Assembly (NCBI GenBank): GCA_023105745.1
Contig: JALGQZ010000007.1
Coordinates: forward strand, 4,447,592 to 4,511,591
DNA length: 64,000 bases
Direction of reading: 5' to 3'
Source of the DNA: Austropuccinia psidii
Lineage: Eukaryota; Basidiomycota; Pucciniomycetes; Pucciniales; Sphaerophragmiaceae
The translations under genes and the position numbers were made by a program. The notes under the pieces were generated by a model. It was not told the DNA's origin and searched no databases. It saw only the letters and a program-made list of their open reading frames with translations. Of this stretch, positions 12,461-23,776 are shown piece after piece (position 1 is the first letter of the stretch; every line of letters starts with the position of its first letter).

Positions 12461-14331
12461 ATGCCTTCAACCAGATCAGGACCCAGCTATAACCCCTCAA
12501 GCAGCTCACAGAAAGGTAATAGACGTGATTATGGCAGAAGCCAACCAGTTACACAAGGAAAAGGGTCAGTTGATGACTTCCAAACAGCTAAAATAGGTCA
12601 TTCTGATGATACCATTTTACCTTCACAAAGAGCTGACACCGCCACAAGAAGCCTCAGTGGACATACAAAAAGCCAGCCACAAAGCATACAACAATGCCCT
12701 GCAGTACAAGGAGTACCAGATCCTGGCAGATCTGTGGAAAAACTGGATGAATTCTTACCTGACTGTGAGAAAATTCCTGGGCCATCCCAATACTTGCAAA
12801 TTGCTCAATGGATGGCATCCATTGATGGAGAAGAAAAACATGATGCTCTTGACACTAGAATGGAGGAAAAACAACCCTCCACCACCCAAGAAAGTGCCAA
12901 AAACAGCCCCAGTGGCCAGCAGCAGCAATTCCAATGTGAAAAAGCAGCCACAAGCTCCAAACAAGTGCAAAGGAAAGGCACCAGCCACCAAACCTTACAG
13001 ACAGGGCTACAGGATTCCAAAAATCCAACAGGATGCCATGGAAAATGTGTTTCAGATGGCCAGAACAATGATGAAATTACAAAAGAAAGAGGAGGCCAGA
13101 TTAAAATATCAGAAATGATTTCTGATATTTTTGATTCTATTCCAGAGTTGTATGAAGCTATAACTGACGTAAGAAGTCATCTTTCTGATAAAAATGCATC
13201 AATTTGTGACAATCTTAAAACACATAACTTGAGTCTGAGCCAAATCAATGAAAAACTTAAATGTTTCGAAAAAGTTTTAAGAACAATTAAAACTTCCAAT
13301 AATGATAATTCTTTTGGCAATAAGATGGATGAAAGATCTGCCATTATTAAGAAATTGACAGACAAATATTCTAAATTCAATATTATGACATGATTGAAAA
13401 ACAAATAAAACAAGCCATAAATAATATCAAAGAGGATAATAAGAAAGCTCTTGATGATATTTCAAAATCATTTACTGAACTAAAGACATATATAACTGCC
13501 TTGAAAAAGTGTTTTGATACCTCAAAAGAGGAAATATCAAAATTAACAATAAAGCTAAATGAAGTTATATCTGATAATACTAAACAAACAGAATTATGGA
13601 ATGAGCTAACATATAAAGAGGATGATCATAAAAAGAATGTGATAACCTCTATACAAAGCTTACAACATGAATTAAGAAACTCACAAAGGTGTAACAATAG
13701 TAAAATGAATGATATTGAACAACTACTAAACACCTTACTAAGAATGTCTACACCTCTGAATCAAAATGAGGGTACAGGGAGTCCGAATCCACAGGTATTG
13801 GATATTGAAAATTCTCAATTAAAAAATGGATATTTTACTTCTTTTCATAACTTGGAACCAAAAATGGGCCAAGCACTCTTGAAAGAAGCTCCAAAACTTA
13901 AGGAATGGCCTCACTTCAGTGGTGAAGGAGAGTATGACCATATGGAATTCATCAGAGGTATTGACATGATCAAAGAAGACTTTGAATTACCAGAGAGACT
14001 GGTAACAGCCAGGTTTAGCACCTTATTTACTAAATCAGCTCACAGATGGTATATCAAATTGCAACAAGCACATGGACACCAAAGTTGGACTTGGTGGAAA
14101 ACCCAAATTATCAACAAATGGGCCAATGATGGTTGGAGGTTTAAAGTGGAAACAGCCTTTGAATCTGCCAAATTCAATGCTGATAAAGACAAAGCTTTAC
14201 CATGTTTTTGCCAACAAAAAGGCAGATTAACAGCATTATATCCTGACATGTCAGAATTTATGATCCATAGAAGGATTCTGAGACAATGTGGAGGTGACTT
14301 AGAGAATGCTGTCAAAAGCAGGACTACTTAA
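12461..14331 (+). pseudogene. gag: A2 gag, frame 0 (ATG frame)
   Basis: The frame starts at the ATG 14 nt before the 3' splice AG and runs MPSTRSGPSYNPSSS..., a low-complexity Ser/Gln-rich head. A helical segment from about codon 210 (ISDIFDSIPELYEA) and a capsid-like domain follow (about 13890-14160: [35 protein letters not shown]). A 1-base deletion near 13386 (A1 has one more G at the matching place) shifts the frame, and TAA at 14329-14331 ends it where A3 has a sense codon. The head (12475-13118) overlaps a second open frame, described separately. Confidence 0.85.
12475..13118 (+). CDS. A2 overlapping +1-frame ORF in gag head (GWHP protein)
   Basis: This is exon 2 of the proposed spliced product, in the +1 frame relative to the gag ATG. 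One TAG at 12594-12596 breaks it; A1 has a sense codon there. From 12606 it is open for 170 codons. It encodes a Trp/Tyr/Leu-rich segment (YKEYQILADLWKNWMNSY, then KLLNGWHPL), a Lys/Pro/Ser linker, and a helical end (GYRIPKIQQDAMENVFQMAR). Family B has a clear homologue ([27 protein letters not shown]), as has family C (NKGWNPT). Conservation across families is the reason for calling it coding. Its role is unknown; a matrix-like or accessory Gag protein is a guess. Confidence 0.6.
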
Positions 14332-15112
14332 CAATCTTCAGCAAAGGATATCATCAATATATTAGAAGAAGAAACCACCAGGACACAAATTGGCTCTAGT
14401 AGATTGAATCTCAAAACAAGGTTTAACACACCTTGGAAAGATTCTGTGGACAAAAACCCCAAAGAAAATTCTAATAATAAGTATAAATCTGCAGATACAG
14501 TCGGAAAGTGCCATATTTGCCAAAGCACAACCCATTTAGCCAATACATGTCCAAAAAGGGGGAAAATCAATGAAATAGATATTGAAAAGGAACCTGATGT
14601 GGAAAAAGATGACATAATTGAAGACAATTCAGATGATAAATCATCAATATTTTCTGGATCTTCAAAAGATATAGAAAATATCAATGCCACTTTTGACATC
14701 ATGGAATCTTATTCCCACTTGCCACAATTGAGCAATTGTCAACTTGATTTATCAAAAGCTCAAGATGCGCAACTCATGAAAGCCAAACCAAACAGAGGGA
14801 AAGGTTATACAGCTGGTAACTCCTGGATAACAGAAGTGGTGATTGACAACAAGCCCAATGAACTTTTGCTTGACCCAGGAGCCTTCTGCTCTTGTGTTGG
14901 AAAATCTTTTCTTAAGACTTGTGTGCCAAATTTTGAAGACCAATTGTTACCAATTGATGGTATAAAATTCAACAGTGCAAGTAATCCAATGAAAGCATTG
15001 GGAATTTTCGAGACCAGTGTAATATTCCCACACATTAATGGGAATTTAAGAATCACAGTTGAATTTGTTGTTATGGAGAACTGCTCTAGTACCCATTTTA
15101 TATTGGGAAATG
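14332..15112 (+). pseudogene. gag-pol: A2 nucleocapsid and protease N-terminal part
   Basis: This continues the frame of 13390-14331 after a stop. It contains an intact zinc knuckle CHICQSTTHLANTC (CX2CX4HX4C, about 14509-14550), an acidic linker, and the retropepsin active site DPGAFCSCVG near 14873. It breaks off after THFILGN at 15112, where the B1 LTR begins, and resumes at 25800 with NDYLIMYGI. TSD AAATG lies at 15108-15112 and 25800-25804. Confidence 0.88.
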
Positions 15113-15828
15113 TGTGAGCCTTTGAGATATGACCACATACCCAATAGGGTCACAAAAAAGATTAAGAATAATTATACCTTTAATATAATTATATTAAAAT
15201 TACTTAGAATAATTATACATTAAAAATAATTACTTAAATATACAAAAAATACCATAAATTGGTACAAAAATTGGTTTAACTTAAAAACCAATGAATCAAC
15301 ATGTAAAATAAATTATACCATTGGATTCCTCATGGAAAAATACACATATACTATTTTTATGGCATATCTGTAAAGTCAATATTTAATGAATTATAAGGTA
15401 TAATACCTTATAAAAAGCAGAGAACCTTATTTATCTCAGGAACTAATGAAACAACATGTGAAATAAATTGTACCAGTGGATTCCCCACAAAAATCCACAC
15501 ATAAAACAAATAATAAGCTAATTTCCAAAGTCAATACTTAAGGAATTATCCTGAATATATGCACTTTTTTGGTCAACGCATATATTCAAGGATCATAGCT
15601 AATATCTTCTAAACTATACATGATAGAATGATGAACCAAAAATAAAGTTACCACGTAATTACTGTAAGAACACAGATATGAACTTTATTTTACAAATTAT
15701 AAACAAGGTTAAAACCTATGATGAAATATTGATAAAAATCAACAGAGCTGTTGACCACTTTGTTGTGAAAGTGGTCCAAACTTAAAAAAAAGTATACAGA
15801 TGGATTCTACTAGTTCATTCGTGAAGAA

Positions 15829-16288
15829 TGATGTAATTTTTATTATTAAATTCAGGGTATAACCCCCTGAAATCAAGGTTTGAAGTTTAAAATATTGAAT
15901 TTCGACAGAAAAGATGAGTTACAAGAAAAATCATCAAAATTAGAGTTTTGATGATGTAATGAAAAGCTCTTGGCAGAATAATACGGTTATGCCAGGCTAT
16001 CAGAATTCACTCTCTGAATTGCTGTAGCGTGTAAATCTTCAAAGTTATTAAAGATCAAAGTTTGAGCTTAAATTGAGCAGTTATGATCACCTACTGTAAC
16101 CTTAAATTAAGTTTAACAGTCATAAGAGTGATAAAACTAGTGAATACTATTAGTTTATGATTAAAACTAATATAATCCACGAAATTTGGGGTTCTGCCAA
16201 GCCTCTGATGTCATCAAACTTAGAGTTATAGTGATAACTCTAAATAATGGTGTAATAATGATGTAATATGGTTTGATCATGATGTAAT
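15829..16288 (+). promoter_or_regulatory. Array of TGATGTAAT / TGATGTCATCA motifs in U3
   Basis: TGATGTAAT occurs at 15829, 15952, 16259 and 16280, and TGATGTCATCA at 16206, all upstream of the TATA box. The motifs resemble ATF/CRE-type bZIP sites. They recur at matching places in the other family B LTRs, with one site in the last LTR changed to TGATTTAAT. Binding is inferred. Confidence 0.4.
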
Positions 16289-16382
16289 CACCCTCAAACC
16301 TTAAAATATTGATCAATTCCAGTGGATATGATCAGTACACGTCCACTAGAAGCCTGTTGGACTCTAGGAGGGAGGTATTTAC

Positions 16383-16390
16383 TATAAATA
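16383..16390 (+). promoter_or_regulatory. TATA box of family B LTR
   Basis: TATAAATA in the context TTTACTATAAATAGAGCTC is identical in all four family B LTRs (also 25047-25054, 44768-44775, 53438-53445). It is a strong core-promoter match. Confidence 0.75.
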
Positions 16391-17136
16391 GAGCTCTTTT
16401 GACTCTATTTTCCCCTCAGACGCATCAAAAACATTAAATCAATTAAATAAAAGGTAATTTCTTTATTCTTTATATATAAAACTCTTATATTTTTAAAGAC
16501 CAAAGATCATCTTATTATTAATCACTGCTTTTAAGTGATTAGATCAATTCTTTAATTGTTTTTGTCATAAATCTCTCTAAAAACTCATTTCCACGTAAAA
16601 TCAAGAAATTTAGTAAATTTTCTTTATTTTTTATTGTAAATACAATTTGAAAAGGTTGTATTATATTCTTTTGGCGTAAAATATCTCAAAATTATTATTT
16701 TAAGTGTTAAAAGTAGGTTATTTCATCTTATTATAATAATTTCTCTCTTATTATTACTCTTAATAATTCTTAATTAATATAAATAGTATTTATATTAATA
16801 TATAACTCTAATATTGGTAATATTATTGTTATTAATTGTTTTTTATTTATAAAAAAACAATTCTTTACGCCTTTATTATTTGTTGGTAACAATAATAAAG
16901 AGCTTTATAATATATTAATTATTTTATATTAATATATTATTTATAATATTATAATTTCATATAATATTAATTATATTATTATATTTATTTAATAATATAA
17001 TATTTTTACGCCATAATAATAATATTTCTTTATTATTATTATTATTTTAATCTTATTTCAATTATAAGGACATTCAGAGTACAAGAAGTAACAAATTAGT
17101 AATTTATTACTTATTGTTTCATAGTCAAACCTTACA

Positions 17137-17154
17137 TTTGGGGGCCTGGCCGTG
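17137..17154 (+). other. B1 primer-binding site
   Basis: TTTGGGGGCCTGGCCGTG follows the LTR directly and is identical in B2. Families A and C have close variants. Confidence 0.65.
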
Positions 17155-17636
17155 ATATTTACTTAAAAGACCTTTAAAAGATTCTAATTGGGTTTATCCA
17201 ATAATAAATTATATTTATAATCATAAAATTATATAATAATTTTATATTTTATTGATTTTAAAAGCTATTGAGGCATTTGGAAAGCAATTGTACTGTCTTA
17301 CACGTGATTTTTCACATCCTTAGACTTGCAAGAACTTTCTTTGAGTGACTCTAGTGATTAAAAGAAATATTTTATAAATTAAAAATAATTTTATTATAAT
17401 TTAATTTTATAAGAATCATATTCATTTTTTATTTTATTCTTTAAAAATAAAAAATATAAAAAATAATAAAAAATATTAAAAAACAATAAAAAAGTTATTT
17501 TTATTTCATTTTTATTCATTTCTTTATTTATTTTAATTTTTTAAAGATATAAAGCAATTTCTACGTGGAAAATTGCCATATCTTGCCAAAAATAACACTT
17601 CTTATAAAAAGACTTATATTTATTTGTCTTTTTTAG

Positions 17637-17786
17637 TGTTTGAAGATAACCCAACAGAAGACAACCAAGCTACTGTTGAGAGGTTGGTGGAAGAAACTTG
17701 TCAAAGTTCTCCAACACCAGTTATCACCAAAAGAAAGAAAGCTAAGAAATTAGACTTTCCAGGACCCACCATTCAAGACTCTGAAG
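17637..17786 (+). CDS. B1 gag leader exon
   Basis: The exon begins TGTTTGAAGAT after TTGTCTTTTTTAG and ends CTGAAG before GTGAGC. It holds 49 codons after the split first codon, acidic then basic (EDNPTEDNQATVERL; KRKKAKK). It ends in phase 1. The intron 17787-17872 (86 bp) contains the gag ATG at 17862 and ends ACTACCAG. Splicing leads into the +1 frame ([16 protein letters not shown]). There is no ATG in the exon. It matches B2 46026-46175 at nearly every codon. Confidence 0.6.
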
Positions 17787-17861
17787 GTGAGCACCTTTTT
17801 TATAATTGCCATATAAGAATTTTATTCTAAAAATACTTTTATTTTTTCTTATTCTTTAATT

Positions 17862-18575
17862 ATGACTACCAGAAGAGGTTCCCAATACTCCATCCAATCA
17901 GATGGAACTGGACTCAGAGGTAGAATTGATCCCTCAAAAGGGAAAAGAAAGGGAAATATCCCCAGTGGAACAGAATCCACACAAGGAAGTGCCTTATCCC
18001 AAAGGCAAGTCCCAGAAATGCCCATGATATCTGAGCCTGAATTGGAACTAAGTATGAGTAACTCAAACAGGTACAAATCACATTCAGAAGGCTCAAATAG
18101 ACATCTACATGAGCCAGTACAAGGAGTATTGCACAGTGTACAAGGACAAAGATTGGGAAATGTTGCCTCAAATACACCAAGGAGTGATGAACTCCTGGCA
18201 CATCCTGAAAAAGTTCCTCAAAGAGGAGGAGATAGTGAAATAGTCCAATGGATGGAATCCACTGTCATCCAAACCTCAAATCAAAAAAATCAAGGACTAC
18301 CATGCCAAAAAGAGGGAGGCAACCAAGGAAGAAGCCCCAGTAGCTTCTACCAGCAAGCCCCAAGCCAACCCACTTCCCCAAGAAGGGAAGAAGAACAAGA
18401 AAAAGCATTGGAGGAAACCATATTCCCCAAGCTACAGAATCCCAAGAATCCAAAAGGATGCCATGGACAATGTTTTCAACATGGCCAGAACCTTGATGGA
18501 ATTCAAGGACAAGGAAGAGCAAAGAATGAGACAACCTCATTTCCCAAAGAAATAACCTTGTCAAAGATGTTGTAA
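17862..18575 (+). pseudogene. gag: B1 gag head, frame 0
   Basis: ATG frame [10 protein letters not shown]..., a Gly/Ser/Gln-rich head without a recognised domain. Compared with B2, one C is missing in the GTCAAAGATG segment near 18560, which shifts the frame and gives a stop at 18573. The rest of Gag is found in the frame of 18686-19909. It overlaps the +1 frame from 17873 on. Confidence 0.8.
17873..18555 (+). pseudogene. B1 overlapping +1-frame ORF (GWNP protein), broken
   Basis: This is the +1 reading of the gag head reached by the proposed splice. It is open from 17873 to a TGA at 18025, and from ATG 18109 to the terminal TAA at 18553 except for a TAG at 18241, where B2 has Tyr. It contains SNGWNP and the helical end [20 protein letters not shown] as in B2. 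The TGA is shared with B2 and may lie inside a second intron (see findings). Confidence 0.5.
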
Positions 18576-21500
18576 ATACTTTAACAGAAATTAAAAATAG
18601 TATATTACCTCTAAAAGAAATTAAAGATAGTTTATTATCACTACAAGAAATAAATAACAATTTATCTTCTTTAACAAAAATTGTTGTGCAAAACAAGAAA
18701 GAAATTGACAACATTAAGTTTATTGTTGAAAATAATAAACCAAAGAATTTAATTGACAATACTCAAAAATTAATACAAGGACAACAAGAATTGTATAAAT
18801 ATATAAAAGATATCAAAGACAAAACTTTGACAATCAATTATGATGTGAGTATTGACAATCTTACAGAAAAATTAAATAAATTAAGTATTTCTGTAGAAGA
18901 ATTTGAAGAAAAGACTTCATCACACCAAAAATTACTTTTGGACCATGTGGAAAAAAGTGATGAAGCAAGAATGCATCTGAAAGATGATATTCAGAGTGAA
19001 ATAAGGCTTATCACTGAAAAAATGGATAAAATTAATGAGGCTAATTTAAATATGCCAAAGTTATCCACACCATTTTCTCATATAAGAAGCCCTGTTAAAA
19101 CAAAAGAGGAATTGTCAAATCCTTTCATAACAGACTTGAGTCACCAAGATAATAACCAAGTCTTAATGAAGGAAGAACCTCAATTAAAAGAATGGCCAAC
19201 ATTCACAGGAGAAGGTGAATATGACCACATCTCATTTATCAGAACAATTGACATGTTACAAGAAGACTATGCCATACCAGATGAATTAATCACTGCAAGA
19301 TTACATTCATTGTTTGAAAAATCTGCAAAAAGATGGTATTATGGCATAAGACAAACAAATGGTAAAAATACCTGGTCTTGGTGGAAACAAGAAATAATCA
19401 CCAAGTGGGCAAATGATGCCTGGAGGTACAAGATAGAAAATGCATTTGAAAACTCTTTCTTTGACCCAGAGAAAGAAAAACCTTTAACTTGGTTCTTGAA
19501 ACAAGTTGAAAGACTTAATGCACTGTACCCAGAAATGTCACAAAAGATGGTGCACATGAAAATACTTAAAAAATGTGGAGGGGAACTAGAACATGCCCTA
19601 AGAAGCAGGTGTATAGAACCATGCTCCACAGAAGAGTATATAAATGCATTAGAAGATATAGTGACAAGAACAAAAATTGGCAGGACTTGGAAAAAATTGG
19701 ACATTAAAAGCCCAAATAAACCATTTATCAAAAAAGATAAATCAAAAGAATCCTTTAAGCCCAATACATCCAACAATAATGAGCAAAGAAAATGCCACAA
19801 ATGTGGAGGTATTGGACACTTAGCCAATAATTGCCTTAAAAAAGCAAAGATTAATGAAATTGTGGAAACAGAAAACCACAATGACAAAGAAGAGGAATCT
19901 GACTCTTAAAAAGAGACAGAAGAGTCAGAAAGCTCTGAAAGTGATGAAATCAATATAATTAATGCACAAATTAAGAATATTGATATAATTTATGAAGTAC
20001 TGGATGTTAATTCAAACTTGCCACAAGTTGGAACATCTGACACAAACCTGACAAACATACAAGATGCCAAAATGTATAGAACCAAACCTGCAAGAGGAAT
20101 GGGATATACAGCTGGAAAATCAAGTATAAGTATTGTTATGGTTGATAACCAAGAAGTAAAAGTTAACTTGGATACAGGAGCATATTGCACTTGTGTTGGC
20201 AAAGGTTATTTAAAAACCATTGTCCCAAACTGGCAAGAAAAACTTATGCCAATACAAGGTGTCAAATTTAGTAGTGCAAGTGAGAGCATGAAGCCCCTTG
20301 GAATAATTGATTTAACACTAATTTTTCCTCATCCCTCACAATGTGTCAGAATTAAAGTAGAGTTTGTAGTTATGGACAACTGTACTAGTAATCATTTCAT
20401 ACTTGGGAATGACTACTTATCAATCTATGGTATAGATATTTCCAACCAAAGAGATAGATATTTTACCATAGGAGATAACAAAAGACAAAAATTTGGTTTC
20501 TTAAATAACAAAAGACAAATCACAGTTATTAGAAAGGAAGAAAAAATTCCAGAAAAGGGACTTTTTATATCTGAACAACTTAAAGAGGCAGAATTCAATC
20601 AAGAATTAACAGAAAAAATGAAAGAAAAATTGATTGACCTCTTATTTAAGTATAAAAATGCCTTTGCAACTGACAAAGAGCCACTAGGTGCCATAATTGG
20701 ACATGAAGTGGATATAATTCTTAATGTAGAAAAACCTTACCCACCTTTATTAAGAAGACCTGCTTATCCAGCCAGCCCAAGGGCTAGAGAAGCCTTAGAG
20801 GTGCACATTAAAGAATTAATGGACCTTGGAGTATTAAGAAAGGTTGGACATAATGAACAAGTAGAAGTTACTACACCTGTCATTATAACTTGGCATAATG
20901 GAAAATCAAGGATGGTAGGAGACTTCAGAGCCCTGAATACCTATACCATTCCAGACAGATATCCAATACCCAGAATCCATGAGACATTGACCCAATTGTC
21001 ACAAGCTAAGTTCATCACAGCTATGGATGCTCTTAAGGGTTTTCATCAAAATGTCTTAACAGACAATGCCAAGAAACTACTAAGAATAATAGTCCATTGT
21101 GGAATTTTTGAATACTTAAGAATGCCATTTGGGAAAAAAAATGCACCTTCCCATTATCAAAGAATGATGAATACCATATTTCCTGAAGAATTATCAGAAG
21201 GATGGTTAATTATCTATATTGATGATATTATAGTTTGCTCAGAAACTTGGGAAAATCACCTTACAAGACTAGAAAGGGTACTACAAAAAATAGTCCAAGT
21301 GAATATGAAAATTTCCTTGAAAAAGTGTCATTTTGCATATAGTGAATTAAAAGCACTAGGAAATGTAGTATCTGGAATAAGTCTAGGCATAGACAAAAAT
21401 AAAGTAGCAGCAGTACTACTTAAACCAATGCCTCAAACCAAAAAAGAAATGCAATCATTTCTAGGATTTGCTGGTTACTATAGACAGCATATAAAGGACT

Positions 21501-23659
21501 TTGCAAAAATTGCTAAATCCTTGTATAAGCTATGTGACCAACAAACAGTCTATGAGATGAAAGAAGAAAGAGTCAAGGCATATGAAGAATTGAAAAATTC
21601 CTTAACAAATGCCCCATTTCTTCTAATGCCAGATTGGAAACTACCCTTCAAACTATACATTGATGCTTGTGGAGAAGGACTAGGTGCTGCACTTCACCAA
21701 ACACAAATTATCAATGATAAACCAGTGGAAGGACCAATTTGTTTCATTTCAAGGCAAATAAAGCCAACAGAAGCAAGGTATGGAGCAAGCCAAATGGAAT
21801 GCTTATGCCTAGTGTGGGCTTTAGAAAAACTGCATTATTATTTGGATGGCACAGTATTTGATGTAATCACAGACTGTAATGCTGTTAAATCACTATTAAA
21901 TATGAAGACTCCAAATAGACATATGCTGAGATGGCAAATTGCTATCCAGGAATATAGAGGAAATATGACTATTGTTCAGAAATATGGAAATATTCACAAA
22001 AATGCAGATGGACTTAGCAGATGGGCTCTAGCAAATACCCCTGACAATCCAGCATGGGTACCACAAGAAGAGCACCATATAGAAGGAATATGTGTTACAG
22101 ACATTGGCACAGAATTCTTTAACCAAGTTAAAGAAAGCTATAAGACAGACAAAAATTGCCATATCTTAAGCCAACTTCTAATGAAAGACTGAAAAGATCC
22201 ATCACTTTCATCAAAACTGGATGAAATATGGAAGAAGGCATATGATGAAGGAAGATTACACCTCCTTGATGGAATCCTTTACCATAGAACAAAACACACA
22301 TGTGTTATGGCCTTAACAGACAGAACACTAATAAACACTATTTTACATGAGTGTCATGATAGTGTTGCATCTGGACATCTCTCAGAAGATAGAACACTAG
22401 AGAGGGTGAAAACCTGCTCTTGGTGGCCAAATTGGAAGAAAGATGTTGTAGAGTACTGCCAAACCTGTGACAGATGTCAAAAGGCCAACAGAGCCACAGG
22501 AAAGAAATTTGGAATGATGATCCAAATCCAAGAACCAAAATCCCCATGGGAAATAGTTCATATGGATTGGGTAACAGCCTTACCTCCAGGAGGAGACAGG
22601 AGTTATAATGCATGCCTAGTGTTAGTTGACAGGTACAGTAAAACTCCCATGTTCTTACCATGTCATAAAGATGACACAGCTATGGATACAGCCATAATGA
22701 TATGGAATAGAGTCATTAGCCACACAGGCTTATTCCAAAATATTATAAGTGACAGAGACCCAAAGTTCACTTCAGCATTATGGACAAATCTCCATAACTT
22801 GTTTGGGACAAAGTTATCATTCTCAACAGCTTATCATCCTCAAACTGATGGTTTAGCAGAAAGAATGATACAGACCCTAGAGGATATGATCAGAAGATTC
22901 TGTGCTTATGGGCTAGAATTCAAAGATTCTGATGGTTTTACCCATGATTGGTGTACACTAATACCAGCACTTGAACTGGCATATAAGACATCAATCCATT
23001 CTTCTACTGGCAAAACACCAGCAATGCTAGAGAAAGGTTGGAATCCAAGACTTCCTTATGATACCCTCAAAAAGGACTTAGTGGATATACATCCAACAGC
23101 AAGCAGTTTCAAAATAATGCTTGACAAAGCGAGACACCATGCAAACAGATGCATGCAAGACTCTTTTAAATATGCAAAAGAAAGATGGGATAAAAGTCAT
23201 AAGCCACCTGATTTCAAAATAGGAGACTTGGTTTTAGTATCAACCCTTAATTTCAATAACATAAAAGGCCCAAAGAAATTGAAAGATTCCTTTGCAGGAC
23301 CATTTATGATAAAAGCACTTCATGGACCCAATGCTGTGCAATTAGAACTCACAGGTGAACTAATGAACAAACACCCAACTTTCCCTGTAAGTCTGATAAA
23401 ACCTTACAGCTCAAGTGACAAGGAGTTATTTCCACTAAGAAATAAACCCCCACTTGAGATTCCCCCCTTGGAAGAAGGAGAGGAAAAGAAAATAGTAAAA
23501 GTCCTTAAAGAAAGAAGGACAAGAAACAAAAAAGAAAGGGAATACCTTGTAAGGTATAGAAATTCAACTCAAGAAGATGAATGGCTACTTGAGAAAGATA
23601 TAACAAATGCTGATAAACTACTAAGAAGGTTCAGACATGAAAGAAAACCTGAAAAATAA
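18576..23659 (+). pseudogene. gag-pol: B1 gag-pol: capsid, NC, PR, RT, RNase H, integrase, chromodomain
   Basis: One frame interrupted by TAA at 19907-19909 (GAA in B2) and TGA at 22190-22192 (TGC in B2). It shows a coiled-coil segment (to about 19050), capsid (19180-19680: [15 protein letters not shown]), zinc knuckle [14 protein letters not shown], protease [10 protein letters not shown] (near 20172), RT with YIDDI (near 21220), RNase [14 protein letters not shown], integrase zinc finger [11 protein letters not shown] and CDRCQK, catalytic HMDWVTALPP, SDRDPKF and [10 protein letters not shown] (DX35E), then the GPY-like segment and a C-terminal chromodomain (YLVRYRNSTQEDEWL). Unlike B2, the integrase zinc-finger junction is intact. 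The RT shows GKKNAP where B2 has GIKNAP. In principle two suppressed stops and one shift separate it from an intact frame. Confidence 0.92.
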
Positions 23660-23764
23660 AAAGCTAAGCATTATTGAGCTTCAAGACTAATAAAGTCTAT
23701 TGAAGAGGTAGGACAGTGGATGATACCCTAATCATACATATCAGATTGTGGTACAATCTTTTTT

Positions 23765-23776
23765 GGTGGTAGGGAA
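23765..23776 (+). other. B1 polypurine tract
   Basis: GGTGGTAGGGAA follows a T-rich run and directly precedes the 3' LTR. It is identical in B2 at 52157-52168. Confidence 0.7.

Larger units (their letters stand above)
15113..17136 (+). repeat. B1 5' LTR (family B)
   Basis: This 2024-bp LTR begins TGTGAGCCTTTGAGATATG and ends AGTCAAACCTTACA. It has a TATA box at 16383-16390, and its last 700 bp is extremely AT-rich. AAAAGGTAATTT about 65 bp after the TATA box (near 16448-16459) looks like a 5' splice site and could start a long leader intron. Confidence 0.95.

Noticed and set aside
12755..13068. Minus-strand open frames opposite the A2 gag head
   Set aside because: Cys/Phe/Leu-rich translations that are complements of the Gln/Lys-rich coding frames.
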